A stretch of 64,000 nucleotides of DNA from JADLCX01 sp964630785 (GCA_964630785.1 CAZVZG010000004.1:62001-126000); one strand, 5' to 3'. Shown: positions 45,012 through 53,875, numbered from the stretch's first letter. The notes: generated by a model not told the origin, from the letters alone. Translations and numbers: made by a program.

Positions 45012-45452
45012 ATGGGCACGGTACAGGATGCCAGGCGCGTACTCGCGGATGCTGAAAGCCGCTTGCGTCTGTTGATCGAGCACGGCCTGAATGAACAGCG
45101 GTACGCCGATGTTGCCGAGATTGCCGGGCTTGCTCAGGGAGTTGCCCGCCTGTTGCAAGGGCATGAACTCGCCGCGAGCGGAACGTGTTTTGCCGCACCG
45201 ATAGCGACGCCGCGCCTCACGGACGCGCCGAACCCAGCATCCTCTAGGAAGTCCGTCGGGAGACCAGCCAAATCAGAATACCCGCGATTCGAGCGAGATG
45301 GCGACAAGATCGTCAAGGTTGGTTGGTCCAAGAAGCACAAATCCGCCTACGAGCACCGCGCGCCGAAGGCAGCGGTGATCGCCTTTGCCCGCCACCTCTC
45401 GGGCTCCGTGCAGGAGGGAAAGGTGTTCGTTGTGGAAGATCTTCTTCCGGTG
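45012..45452 (+). pseudogene. 3'-truncated gene for a small unrecognised protein
   Basis: About 147 residues look real, starting MGTVQDARRVLADAESRLR: a helical N-terminal part (about 1-50), a variable linker, then SEYPRFERDGDKIVKVGWSKK, YEHRAPKAAVIAFARHL and EGKVFVVEDLLP. The last part looks like the start of a basic winged-helix-like module that is cut short. After about 45452 the frame continues without a stop, but only as antisense of the hydrolase gene at 45273-46682, so the native 3' end has been lost at a recombination junction. The exact end of the protein is unknown. The family name is not recognised; similar basic proteins are frequent in planctomycetes. Confidence 0.5.
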
Positions 45453-46682
45453 AGGACCTGCTCCTTCCGACGGGAAGTATCCCATCGATCGGACCCGTCC
45501 ACCAAACCTGGGCAAGCTCAGTGCCTTGAACGCCCCCGCCCCATCGGCGGTCAGTGTCAGGTATCGATCGCCGAGCTCCAGCGACGGCTCGATCTCGCTC
45601 CCCTCGTGCCATTCGTTGAAACTGGTGATGAGCACCCAGTCGGGCCCCGCGTCCGCGGCCGCACGCCAGAGGGTTTGGTACAGCCGGCCGCCGTCGCGGT
45701 CCAGCTTCATGCCGGGGTGACGGATCTTGGTGTCGTCGTAGCCGGGGAAGACGGTGATGGTGCTGATCTTGCCCTTGTCTCGCGGGTGGTTGGCCCACCA
45801 GGGCATGGCGCGGTCGATCCAGTGCCGGAGCGTCTCGCCCTTGTTCAGCGCGGCGTGCAGGTCGCCCATCGGGGCGTACGAGTGTGCGCCGTCGAAGATC
45901 GACAGGGCCTCGTCACCGAAATCGTCGGCGATGAGGACTGGGTCGGGGCCGTCGGCGTCGGCGATGAGTTGGACCGCCGCTTTCCATTTCTTGAGGCCGA
46001 GTTGCCGGAGCGCGCGGCCGTAGATGAAGATCACGGGGCGGGCCCGGCCGTCGCGAATGACGTGCAGGTAGGCGGGGTTGTCGCCGAAGCGGTGCAGAAT
46101 GTCGGCGAACTCGGCCGCGACGCTCTCGGGCGTGCCGGGCTTGGCGACCTGCTCGTAGTAGATGCACGCCTTGACGCCGCCGGCGGCGCACCCGTCGAGG
46201 ATCGGCCGCACGACGCCGTCCTCGAACGTGCCCTTGCCCCACCACGAAACGATGAACGCGTCGATCCCGGCCTGCTTGGCCTGCTGAACGTGCCGCCAGA
46301 TGACGTCGGGGTCGTACGAGTCGTACGCGTCCGTCACCGGGTAGTGCGTGGAAGACTCGATCGACCGCTTGTCGGCGTTTACGCCCTCCCAATGGATGAA
46401 CTCGCCGCCGTGCGCCTTTCCACCGGGGCCGGTGGGCGTGCCGTACCAGGGGTAGTAGAACGAGAGCACGAGCGGGGGCACGGCCTCGCGCTCCACGGGC
46501 GCCGCCGGGGCGGGGCGCTGGTCGGGTTGCCCGTCCGATGGAACGGCGGGTGGGCTGGCGGCGGGGAGTGCGGGCGCCGTCAAGGTAAGTAGCGAGACAA
46601 GGGCTATGGAGAGCATCACGGCGATTGTTGTGCCGCGGCCCGGGCTCGATCCAATCCGTGAAGATTGTCGCGGAAACGCCAT
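45273..46682 (-). CDS. GH99-like/WbsX-type glycoside hydrolase domain protein, C-terminus recombined
   Basis: 469 aa. A long signal sequence (TTIAVMLSIALVSLLTLTAPALPA, about 18-42) follows a basic start; ATG at 46682 is used, but 46616 is possible. The core begins with PLVLSFYYPWYGTP, then IDAFIVSWWGKGTFED, KACIYYEQV, PVIFIYGRAL, PGYDDTKIRHPG and WVLITSFNEWHEGSEIEPS, which are hallmarks of the GH99-like domain (endo-mannosidase/WbsX type). Glu in FNEWHEG is a likely catalytic residue. After GGRVRSMGYFP (around 45480) the last 65-70 codons are the antisense of the neighbouring truncated gene, so the natural C-terminus was replaced. Export and polysaccharide degradation are inferred. Confidence 0.8.
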   Translation of the reverse strand: MAFPRQSSRIGSSPGRGTTIAVMLSIALVSLLTLTAPALPAASPPAVPSDGQPDQRPAPAAPVEREAVPPLVLSFYYPWYGTPTGPGGKAHGGEFIHWEGVNADKRSIESSTHYPVTDAYDSYDPDVIWRHVQQAKQAGIDAFIVSWWGKGTFEDGVVRPILDGCAAGGVKACIYYEQVAKPGTPESVAAEFADILHRFGDNPAYLHVIRDGRARPVIFIYGRALRQLGLKKWKAAVQLIADADGPDPVLIADDFGDEALSIFDGAHSYAPMGDLHAALNKGETLRHWIDRAMPWWANHPRDKGKISTITVFPGYDDTKIRHPGMKLDRDGGRLYQTLWRAAADAGPDWVLITSFNEWHEGSEIEPSLELGDRYLTLTADGAGAFKALSLPRFGGRVRSMGYFPSEGAGPHRKKIFHNEHLSLLHGAREVAGKGDHRCLRRAVLVGGFVLLGPTNLDDLVAISLESRVF

Positions 46683-46996
46683 GAATCGAACCCGCGATCC
46701 ACGGTTGAAGTATCGGAAGGCGGCCGTTCGGCATCGGTCGTCGCCGACTCGGACGCCGGATTGAGGGTTACCGTCTGTGTTGTCGTGGGCTTCGGCCCGA
46801 TCCGGTCCGCTCCACTGTGCACCGACGCGCTTTCGTGGGCGCGAACTCGATGTACCATACCCGCAGGGTTCCGATGGGACCGCGGCCCTGTTGCGGCGTG
46901 CCCGATCAGCGGATTTTTGAAGCGATGGCGGTGGTCGGTGACGACGATCGACGGACCGCTGTACGGCTGCACCGGCTTTCCGGTATTGAGGAGCGC
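46683..46996. other. Divergent gap before the beta-CASP gene
   Basis: 314 bases between the hydrolase and the MBL-fold gene. The plus-strand frame that continues upstream of 46997 has no signal or ribosome site. No RNA gene or repeat is recognised. Confidence 0.4.
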
Positions 46997-48391
46997 ATGA
47001 AGATCACACTACTCGGGGCGGCCGGCGGTGAAGTCACGGGGTCCGCGTACGTCGTTCAGACCGACCGGGCGAACGTCATGATCGACTGCGGCCTGTTTCA
47101 GGGTGCGCACAAACTTGAGAACTACAACCGCCTGCCCCGGCGCGGCGCCGTGGCAGACCTCGACGCCGTCGTTCTCACGCACGCCCACCTCGACCATACC
47201 GGGCGGCTCCCGCTGCTCGTCCGGTTCGGATATGCAGGTCCGATCTACGCCACGCCCGCGACCATCGACCTCACAGACCTGATCCTGCGCGACGCCGCGC
47301 ACCTCCAGCTCGAGGACGTGAAGCGTCAGAACAAGCGTCGCGCCGAACAGAACAAGCCCCCGCTGGAGCCGCTGTACACCGCCAGGGAGATCGAACGGCT
47401 CCGTCCGTTGATGCGCCGCATGCGCTACGACCATCCGACCGAGGTGGCGCCGGGCGTGAGCGTGCGGGCGGTTGAGGCCGGGCACGTCCTGGGCTCTGTC
47501 AGCCTCGAGCTCACGGTGACCGAAGGAGGCCGGACCAAGGTGGTCGTCTTCTCCGGCGATCTCGGGCCGCGCGGCGCGCCGCTCCATCGTGACCCGACGC
47601 CGTTCAAGCGCGCCGACCTGGTGTTCCTCGAATCGACCTACGGCGACCGCGACCACCGGTCGCTGCACGACACGGCGATCGAGGCCCGCGAGGCCGTGAA
47701 ACGGTGTGTTGAACAAGGCGGTCGCGTGCTCGTGCCCGTGTTCGCCATCGGCCGGACACAGTTGCTGCTGCTCCTGCTGGCCGGCGCGTTCAAGCGGAGC
47801 ACGCTGAAGCCGTTCCCGATCTTTGTGGACAGCCCGATGGCCATCTCGGCCACCACGATCTACAAGAAGCACAATGAGCTCTTCGACGAAGAGGCCCTCG
47901 CGATGGTGCGGTCGGGCGAGCTTTCCAAGAACCTGCGCAGCGTCAAGACCTTGCCGCGGGCTTCCGAGTCGCGCGCCCTCGCCACGCGGCGGGGGCCGTT
48001 CATGGTCCTGGCCGGCGCGGGCATGTGCACGGGCGGGCGGATCCTGCACCACATGTCCAACCACCTTTCCGATCCCACCACGCTCCTGCTCATGGTCGGC
48101 TACCAGTCTCGCGGCTCCATCGGCCGCGCGATCGTGGACGGGGCCAAGTCCGTCCGGATCTATGGCAAGCCCGTGGCCGTCCGCGCGACCACGCACACCT
48201 TCGGCGGGCTGAGCGGACACGCGGGCCAATCCGACCTTCTTAAGTGGATGGAGTCGCTCGCGCCGTCGCGGCCCCGCGTGGTCCTCACGCACGGAGAGGA
48301 CATGCAGCGGAGCACGCTCCGCGCCCTCATCCGCCAACGGTTCGACCTCGATGCCGAGATGCCCGATTACTGTGAAACGATCGAACTCTGA
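46997..48391 (+). CDS. MBL-fold beta-CASP RNA hydrolase
   Basis: 464 aa from an ATG at 46997 with GAGGAG upstream. The N-terminus MKITLLGAAGGEVTGSAYVV and metal motif THAHLDHTGRLP are classical; EAGHVLGSVSLEL, VVFSGDLGPRG, FLESTYGDRDH, VFAIGRTQLLLLLLA, DSPMA and VVLTHGE complete the beta-CASP nuclease fold of the YSH1/CPSF73-like group. Bacterial members are RNA exo/endonucleases. It lies 30 bases upstream of the phosphoketolase gene in the same direction; this neighbourhood recurs with phosphoketolase and acetate kinase, for reasons that are unclear. Confidence 0.9.
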   Translation: MKITLLGAAGGEVTGSAYVVQTDRANVMIDCGLFQGAHKLENYNRLPRRGAVADLDAVVLTHAHLDHTGRLPLLVRFGYAGPIYATPATIDLTDLILRDAAHLQLEDVKRQNKRRAEQNKPPLEPLYTAREIERLRPLMRRMRYDHPTEVAPGVSVRAVEAGHVLGSVSLELTVTEGGRTKVVVFSGDLGPRGAPLHRDPTPFKRADLVFLESTYGDRDHRSLHDTAIEAREAVKRCVEQGGRVLVPVFAIGRTQLLLLLLAGAFKRSTLKPFPIFVDSPMAISATTIYKKHNELFDEEALAMVRSGELSKNLRSVKTLPRASESRALATRRGPFMVLAGAGMCTGGRILHHMSNHLSDPTTLLLMVGYQSRGSIGRAIVDGAKSVRIYGKPVAVRATTHTFGGLSGHAGQSDLLKWMESLAPSRPRVVLTHGEDMQRSTLRALIRQRFDLDAEMPDYCETIEL

Positions 48392-48421
48392 CAGTTCCCT
48401 TGCGATCAGAGGAGAAGCCAA

Positions 48422-50905
48422 GTGACCCGCCTCGCCCCCCGTGTTGCACGGTCCGACAAGCCGCGAACCAACGGCGTTCCGAAGCCGCGTGCCGGCGGTC
48501 CGCTCGAAACCGGTGAACTCCGGAAGCTCGACGCGTATTGGCGCGCGAGCAACTACCTCTCCGTCGGGCAGATCTACCTGCTCGACAACCCGCTCCTCCG
48601 CAAGCCGCTCGGACGCGAGCACGTCAAGCCGCGGCTGCTCGGGCACTGGGGCACCACGCCGGGGCTCAACTTCATCTATGTGCACCTCAACCGCGTCATC
48701 AAGACGCACGACCTGAGCATGGTGTACGTCGCCGGACCCGGCCACGGCGGGCCGGCGCTGGTCGCCAACGTCTACCTCGAAGGAACGTACACCGAGTTCT
48801 ACCCCAGCATCTCGCAGGACGAGGAGGGGATGAAGCGGCTGTTCGTTCAGTTCTCGTTCCCGGGCGGCATCCCGAGCCATGTGGCGCCCGAAACGCCGGG
48901 GTCGATCCACGAGGGCGGCGAACTGGGCTACGCCCTCTCCCACGCCTACGGCGCGGCGTTCGACAACCCCAACCTCATCGTCGCCTGCGTCATCGGCGAC
49001 GGAGAGGCCGAGACGGGCGCGCTGGCCACTAGCTGGCACTCGAACAAGTTCCTCAACCCCGTGACCGACGGCGCCGTCCTGCCGATCCTGCACCTCAACG
49101 GGTACAAGATCGCCAATCCAACCGTCCTGGCACGCATCCCGCGCGAGGAGCTGGAGCAGCTCTTCCGCGGGTACGGATACGAGCCCCACTTCGTCGAGGG
49201 CTCCGACCCCGCCTACATGCACCAGCAGATGGCGGCCACCCTCGACCGGGTGATCGCGGACATCCGGGGCATCCAGGAGCGGGCACGCACCTCGGGCTTC
49301 GAGAAGTCCGGCGGGCGCCCGCGCTGGCCCATGATCGTCCTGAACTCGCCCAAGGGCTGGACCTGCCCCAAGGAGATCGACGGCAAGAAGTGCGAGGGTT
49401 ACTGGCGCTCGCACCAGGTGCCGATGGGCGACATGGACAAGGCCGGGCACGTGAAGATCCTGGAGCAGTGGCTCAAGAGCTACAACCCGGACGAGCTCTT
49501 CGACAAGGCCGGGCGTCTGAGGCCCGAGATCGCCGAGCTCGCGCCCGCGGGCGAGCGGCGCATGGGCGCCAACCCGCACGCCAACGGCGGCCTGCTCCTC
49601 AAGGACCTCCAGCTCCCCGCGTTCCAGGAGTTCGCCGTCAACGTCCCGTCGCCGGGCGCGACCTCGGCCGAGTCGACCAGGGTGCAGGGCAGGTACCTGG
49701 CCGAGGTCATGAAGCGGAACCTCGGCTCGAAGAACTTCCGGGTCTTCAGCCCCGACGAGAACGCCTCCAACCGCTGGCAGGACCTCTTCACCGTCACCAA
49801 TCGAGGGTTCGTCGGCGAGATCCTTCCGATCGACGACCACATCGCCCCCGACGGGCGGGTCATGGAGATGCTGTCGGAGCACCAGTGCCAGGGCTGGCTC
49901 GAGGGCTACCTGCTCACGGGCCGGCACGGGTTCTTCAACTGCTACGAGGCGTTCATCCACATCATCGACTCGATGTTCAACCAGCACGCCAAGTGGTTGA
50001 AGGTCTGCGGGCACATCCCCTGGCGGCGCCCCATCGCGTCGCTCAACTACCTGCTCTCCAGCCACGTGTGGCGGCAGGACCACAACGGGTTCAGCCATCA
50101 GGACCCGGGCTTCATCGACCACGTGGTGAACAAGAAGGCGGAGATCATCCGCGTTTACCTCCCGCCCGACGCCAACTGCCTGTTGCAAGTCACCGATACC
50201 TGCCTTCGCTCGCGGAACCTGGTCAACGTCATCGTCGCCGGAAAGCAGCCCGCCCCTCAGTGGCTCACGATGGATCAGGCCATCAAGCACTGCGAGGCCG
50301 GCATCGGGATCTGGGAGTGGGCCAGCAACGACCGCGACGGCGAACCCGACGTCGTCATGGCCTGCTGCGGCGACGTCCCGACGCTCGAAACGCTGGCCGC
50401 TGTCGATCTCATCCGTCGTCACCTCCCGGAGCTCAAGGTCCGGGTCGTCAACGTCGTGGACCTCATGACGCTCCAGCCGCGCTCCGAACACCCCCACGGC
50501 CTGAGCGACCACGACTTCGATACGCTGTTCACTCAGGATCGGCCGGTCGTGTTCGCGTTCCACGGCTATCCGTGGCTCATCCACCGCCTGACCTATCGGC
50601 GTACAAACCACCGGAACCTCCACGTCCGGGGCTACAAGGAAGAGGGCACGACCACGACACCGTTCGACATGTGCGTCCTCAACGACATCGACCGGTTCCA
50701 CCTCGTGGCGGATGTCATCGACAGGGTGCCCACACTGGGCTCCCGCGCCGCCTATGCCAAGCAGGCCATCCGGGATGCGCTGATCGAGCACCGCCAGTAC
50801 ATCACCCGTTACGGTGAAGACGACCCGCGCATCCTCAACTGGAAGTGGGGCGGGCGAGCCGGCTCCAAGGGGACGAGGAGCTCGACCGAGGGAGACAACG
50901 TCTGA
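48422..50905 (+). CDS. xfp: Phosphoketolase (xylulose-5-P/fructose-6-P)
   Basis: 827 aa from a GTG at 48422 with AGAGGAGAAG upstream. TPP-dependent enzyme: WRASNYLSVGQIYLLDNPLL, GHWGTTPGLNFIYVHLNR, VAGPGHGGPALVANVYLEGTYTEFYP, the TPP/Mg motif GDGEAETGALATSWHSNKF, LHLNGYKIANPT, then the C-terminal domains with FHGYPWLIHRLTYRR and HVRGYKEEGTTTTPFDM. It cleaves xylulose-5-P or fructose-6-P with phosphate to acetyl-phosphate. The first 30 residues are a basic extension. With the acetate kinase directly downstream it forms an ATP-yielding carbon shunt. Confidence 0.97.
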   Translation: MTRLAPRVARSDKPRTNGVPKPRAGGPLETGELRKLDAYWRASNYLSVGQIYLLDNPLLRKPLGREHVKPRLLGHWGTTPGLNFIYVHLNRVIKTHDLSMVYVAGPGHGGPALVANVYLEGTYTEFYPSISQDEEGMKRLFVQFSFPGGIPSHVAPETPGSIHEGGELGYALSHAYGAAFDNPNLIVACVIGDGEAETGALATSWHSNKFLNPVTDGAVLPILHLNGYKIANPTVLARIPREELEQLFRGYGYEPHFVEGSDPAYMHQQMAATLDRVIADIRGIQERARTSGFEKSGGRPRWPMIVLNSPKGWTCPKEIDGKKCEGYWRSHQVPMGDMDKAGHVKILEQWLKSYNPDELFDKAGRLRPEIAELAPAGERRMGANPHANGGLLLKDLQLPAFQEFAVNVPSPGATSAESTRVQGRYLAEVMKRNLGSKNFRVFSPDENASNRWQDLFTVTNRGFVGEILPIDDHIAPDGRVMEMLSEHQCQGWLEGYLLTGRHGFFNCYEAFIHIIDSMFNQHAKWLKVCGHIPWRRPIASLNYLLSSHVWRQDHNGFSHQDPGFIDHVVNKKAEIIRVYLPPDANCLLQVTDTCLRSRNLVNVIVAGKQPAPQWLTMDQAIKHCEAGIGIWEWASNDRDGEPDVVMACCGDVPTLETLAAVDLIRRHLPELKVRVVNVVDLMTLQPRSEHPHGLSDHDFDTLFTQDRPVVFAFHGYPWLIHRLTYRRTNHRNLHVRGYKEEGTTTTPFDMCVLNDIDRFHLVADVIDRVPTLGSRAAYAKQAIRDALIEHRQYITRYGEDDPRILNWKWGGRAGSKGTRSSTEGDNV

Positions 50906-50931
50906 CCGGGCTCGCGGGTCAGGAGCGATCC

Positions 50932-52194
50932 ATGGCCAACGCCGGCATTCTCGTCCTGAACGCTGGCTCTTCCAGCCTCAAGTTTTCGGTGTTCACCGCC
51001 GGGAAGCGCGGAAGCCTCGACCTGCTCTGCCGCGGCCAGGTCGCGGGGCTCGGCGGCGCCCCCACCTTCCGGGCTTCCGACGCCGGCGGCCGGATCACCA
51101 CCGAGCGCTCCTGGCCGCAGACTTCCGGTTTCGGCCACGACGACGCCACCGACTTTCTGCTCTCGTGGCTCCGGGCCGAGGGGCTGCGCGGCGGTCGCCT
51201 CGCCGCCGCGGGTCATCGCGTCGTCCACGGCGGTGTGAAGTTCGACAGCCCGGTCCGCATCAACCCGGCGGTGCTGGCCGAGCTCGGGGCGTTGCGCCCG
51301 CTCGCCCCGCTGCACCAGCCGCACAACCTCGCCGCGATCGCCGCGGTCAACCGCCTGGCGCCCGACCTGCCGCAGGTCGCCTGTTTCGACACCGCCTTCC
51401 ACCGCACCCAGCCGCCGGTCGCGCAGGCTTTCGCGATCCCGCGCGTGTACACCAACGCGGGCATCCGCCGCTACGGGTTCCACGGCCTCTCCTACGAATA
51501 CATCTCGCACGCGCTGCGATCCATCGACCCCGGCGCGGCCCGCGGCCGCACGATCGTGGCCCACCTCGGGAACGGGGCCAGCATGTGCGCCTTGCTCGAC
51601 GGGCGCAGCATCGCGACCACCATGGGATTCACGGCGATCGACGGGCTGGTGATGGGCACGCGCTCCGGCGAGATCGACCCGGGGGTACTCCTCTATTTGA
51701 CCCGGCACGCCGGCCTGAGCATCGAGCAGGTCGAGCGCATGCTCTACGAGAACTCCGGCCTGCTCGGCGTTTCGGGTGTCTCCAGCGACATGCGCGAACT
51801 GCTGGCCAGCGACGATCCCCGTGCCCGGGAGGCGATCGATCTGTTTGTTTACCGCGCCGCCCGCGAGTTGGGCTCTCTCGCGGCCGCCCTCGGGGGGGTC
51901 GACGCTCTCGTTTTCACCGGCGGCATAGGCGAGAACGCCGCGACCATTCGGGCGGCCATCTGCGCCCGATCAGCCTGGCTAGGTATCTCGATCGATCAAC
52001 CCGCCAACGCCCGGCCACCGGACCCTCTCGGCACGCGGATCAGCGTTCCCGGGAGAGACGACCGAGGGGTTGGGGGGGCGGGGCGGGTGGCCGTCTGGGT
52101 CATCCCCACCAACGAAGAGCTGATGATCGCCCGCCACACCGCGCGCCTGGTTGCGACCGAACAAACCACGCCCACTGGAGAACTCCATGTCTAA
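50932..52194 (+). CDS. ackA: Acetate kinase
   Basis: 420 aa from an ATG at 50932 with AGGAGCG upstream. ASKHA-fold motifs: ILVLNAGSSSLKF, GHRVVHGGVKF, CFDTAFHRTQPP, YGFHGLSYEYIS, AHLGNGASMCALLDGRS, MGTRSGEIDPGVLLYL and FTGGIGENAATIR. It converts acetyl-phosphate and ADP to acetate and ATP. A short Gly-rich insert (RDDRGVGGAGR) encoded by G-runs at 52066-52088 disrupts the loop before the C-terminal VIPTNEELMIARHT. It follows the phosphoketolase by 26 bases and overlaps the next gene by 8. Confidence 0.95.
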   Translation: MANAGILVLNAGSSSLKFSVFTAGKRGSLDLLCRGQVAGLGGAPTFRASDAGGRITTERSWPQTSGFGHDDATDFLLSWLRAEGLRGGRLAAAGHRVVHGGVKFDSPVRINPAVLAELGALRPLAPLHQPHNLAAIAAVNRLAPDLPQVACFDTAFHRTQPPVAQAFAIPRVYTNAGIRRYGFHGLSYEYISHALRSIDPGAARGRTIVAHLGNGASMCALLDGRSIATTMGFTAIDGLVMGTRSGEIDPGVLLYLTRHAGLSIEQVERMLYENSGLLGVSGVSSDMRELLASDDPRAREAIDLFVYRAARELGSLAAALGGVDALVFTGGIGENAATIRAAICARSAWLGISIDQPANARPPDPLGTRISVPGRDDRGVGGAGRVAVWVIPTNEELMIARHTARLVATEQTTPTGELHV

Positions 52195-52918
52195 CGCACC
52201 GAACCCCATCGAACCGCAGAAGTACGTCAGCCTCGCCGATGAAGAGGAAGTCAAGAAAGTTCTTGCCTCCACCGTGCTCGGCCTCTGGGAGCTCGTCAAC
52301 AACCTCACGCGGTTGCGGCCCTCCAAGCGTGAACGCTACCGCGTCGCCGTCTTCGGGTCCGCTCGTGCGCAGCCCGGCTCTTTCGTCTACCAAGAGGTCA
52401 AGCGCGTCGCGGCCGCGTTCACCGAGTTGGGTTGCGACATCGTCACCGGCGGCGGCCCGGGATTGATGCAGGCCGCCAACGAAGGCGCGACCGCCGCGGG
52501 CAAGCCCGAACGATCGGTGGGTATCCGCGTCGACCTTCCGTTCGAGCAGGAGGTCAACCCGTTCGTCGAGCAGGCCTTCGAGCACAAGACGTTCTTCAGT
52601 CGCCTCCACCACTTCGTGATCGCCTCCGACGCGTTCGTCGTCGTGCCGGGCGGCATCGGCACCGTGCTGGAATCGCTGATGATCTGGCAGCTCCTCCAGG
52701 TGCGGCACGTGGAGAACGTCCCCCTGATCTTCGTGGGCAAGATGTGGTCGGGGCTGGTCGATTGGGCCCGAACGAGCATGCTCGACCCGCGACTGGCGCT
52801 GGCCAGCCCCGGCGACTTCGACATTCCCAAGTGTCTGGACACAGCCGACGAGGCCATCGCGCTGGTTCGCGAACTGCACACCAAGTGGAAGACCCAGCAG
52901 GCCCGGAGCACCCGGTAA
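52187..52918 (+). CDS. LOG/TIGR00730-like Rossmann-fold protein (lysine decarboxylase-like)
   Basis: 243 aa from an ATG at 52187 with GGAG upstream, overlapping the acetate kinase end by eight bases. Motifs: YRVAVFGSARAQPGS, IVTGGGPGLMQAANEGA and the phosphoribohydrolase signature PGGIGTVLES. Proteins of this family (LOG) release free cytokinin-like bases from nucleoside monophosphates or act as general nucleotide phosphoribohydrolases. An N-terminal helical extension (about 45 residues) precedes the core. A functional link to the phosphoketolase shunt is unknown. Confidence 0.85.
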   Translation: MSNAPNPIEPQKYVSLADEEEVKKVLASTVLGLWELVNNLTRLRPSKRERYRVAVFGSARAQPGSFVYQEVKRVAAAFTELGCDIVTGGGPGLMQAANEGATAAGKPERSVGIRVDLPFEQEVNPFVEQAFEHKTFFSRLHHFVIASDAFVVVPGGIGTVLESLMIWQLLQVRHVENVPLIFVGKMWSGLVDWARTSMLDPRLALASPGDFDIPKCLDTADEAIALVRELHTKWKTQQARSTR

Positions 52919-52957
52919 CGATCGGCGGTCGGTGTCGCGATAACCGAGTGGGTGACT

Positions 52958-53001
52958 GGGCGGGGGGTGGGGGTTGGGGGGTGGGGGGTGGGGGGTGGGG
53001 C
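52958..53001 (+). repeat. G-rich tandem tract (quadruplex-prone)
   Basis: Runs of three to six G separated by single T or TT, including three tandem GGGGGGT units. It is intergenic, 40 bases after the LOG-like gene. Confidence 0.7.
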
Positions 53002-53180
53002 GGAGAGGCGGAAGCGCACTCTCGCGTCGCCGCCCCGCCCAGAAGCACCGCTCGCTTAGCGACAGTTGAACGGACCGAATGGGCTTGCGGAAACCCCGTT
53101 GGACTCGCGACCGGCGAGCGGATGACCAGAGACCCACGAAAACCCGCCAAAGACGCCCAACCCTCGGAAAAATCCGAAAC
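53002..53180. other. Gap before the tRNA fragment
   Basis: About 180 bases, part of a roughly 1-kb stretch (52919-53939) without protein genes. Nothing is recognised in this part. Confidence 0.4.
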
Positions 53181-53231
53181 GCGGCCGGCGGGATTCGAAC
53201 CCACGACCTGCGGTTTAGGAAACCGCTGGTG
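53181..53231 (-). tRNA. 3' fragment of tRNA-Arg(CCU): probable attachment site
   Basis: Read on the minus strand: anticodon stem-loop GCGGT-TTCCTAA-ACCGC with anticodon CCT, variable loop, T arm GTGGG-TTCGAAT-CCCGC, and 3' acceptor strand CGGCCGC plus G. The D arm and the 5' acceptor strand are missing: upstream sequence lacks the expected GCGGCCG and any D-loop. This is the usual footprint of an integrative element that duplicated the 3' end of its target tRNA. The fragment's 3' side faces the host genes to the left, so the element should extend to the right, with the intact tRNA beyond the window. Confidence 0.75.
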
Positions 53232-53875
53232 CACGATTGTAAATAGCCACTATATCGAAGGTTGCGAATACGGCCCGCGTGACTTGGCGCGCGGCTTGGC
53301 GTCTCCAGCGAGTCTCCGTTGCCCGGCCGCCGATGTCTGGGAGCCTGAGAGGTTCGCGCTCCGATTGCGCGTTTCACGATCGCATCGGAACACCGGTGAT
53401 GTTCGTGCGTAGGACTCGGAAGAACCTCTGTTCTCACAACCCGGTCTGTACCCTCCGCGCGCGGAACCCCAAGGACGCGCGCCGCAACGGCCGCCGGCGC
53501 AGTAGGGCGGTTGGGACCACGTTTGTCTCGAAGCCGTCGGGATCGACCCTACCCGGCGCCGCGCCTCCATCAGGCAGCGCACTCCGGCGTCCGGGCGGTG
53601 GCTGGCGGTTCCCCAGCGAAATGGTGCAAAGGGACGCCCTCCGAAGCGACGGACTCGTCCGTGGGCATGGCGGAGCGGCCCCTGGAATTCCGGGGTCCCC
53701 CTGCGCACGGGATCTGCCCATGAGCATGGCCGGCCGAGTAGATCCGGAACGGTGAACTCGCAACCGCGAAAGCCGCCGCCGACTCGGATCGCCCGCTCGC
53801 ATCGGGCTCGCAGAAACGCCCATGCGCGCGCCGCGATCCCCGCTCGCGCGACAGGCATCACAGTTGTTTATGCTG
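53232..53875. other. Gene-free flank inside the element
   Basis: About 640 bases next to the attachment site. Overlapping short open frames occur on both strands, but none has a ribosome site, domain or plausible composition. Perhaps degraded genes; no tRNA or integrase remnant is recognised. Confidence 0.4.

Noticed and set aside
45453..46592. Continuation of the plus-strand gene from 45012 to 46592
   Set aside because: This part is antisense to the GH99-like hydrolase core and shows no protein features.
47009..50791. Very long open frame (over 1200 codons) on the minus strand
   Set aside because: It is the antisense of the beta-CASP and phosphoketolase genes, has no domain and a composition (His/Arg/Val/Asp-rich) typical of reverse-strand frames in GC-rich DNA.
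53181..53260. A complete tRNA-Arg gene
   Set aside because: The D arm and 5' acceptor strand cannot be found; only the 3' part is present.
53250..53861. Minus-strand gene of about 200 codons next to the attachment site
   Set aside because: No ribosome site, no domain, mixed composition, and competing open frames on the other strand.
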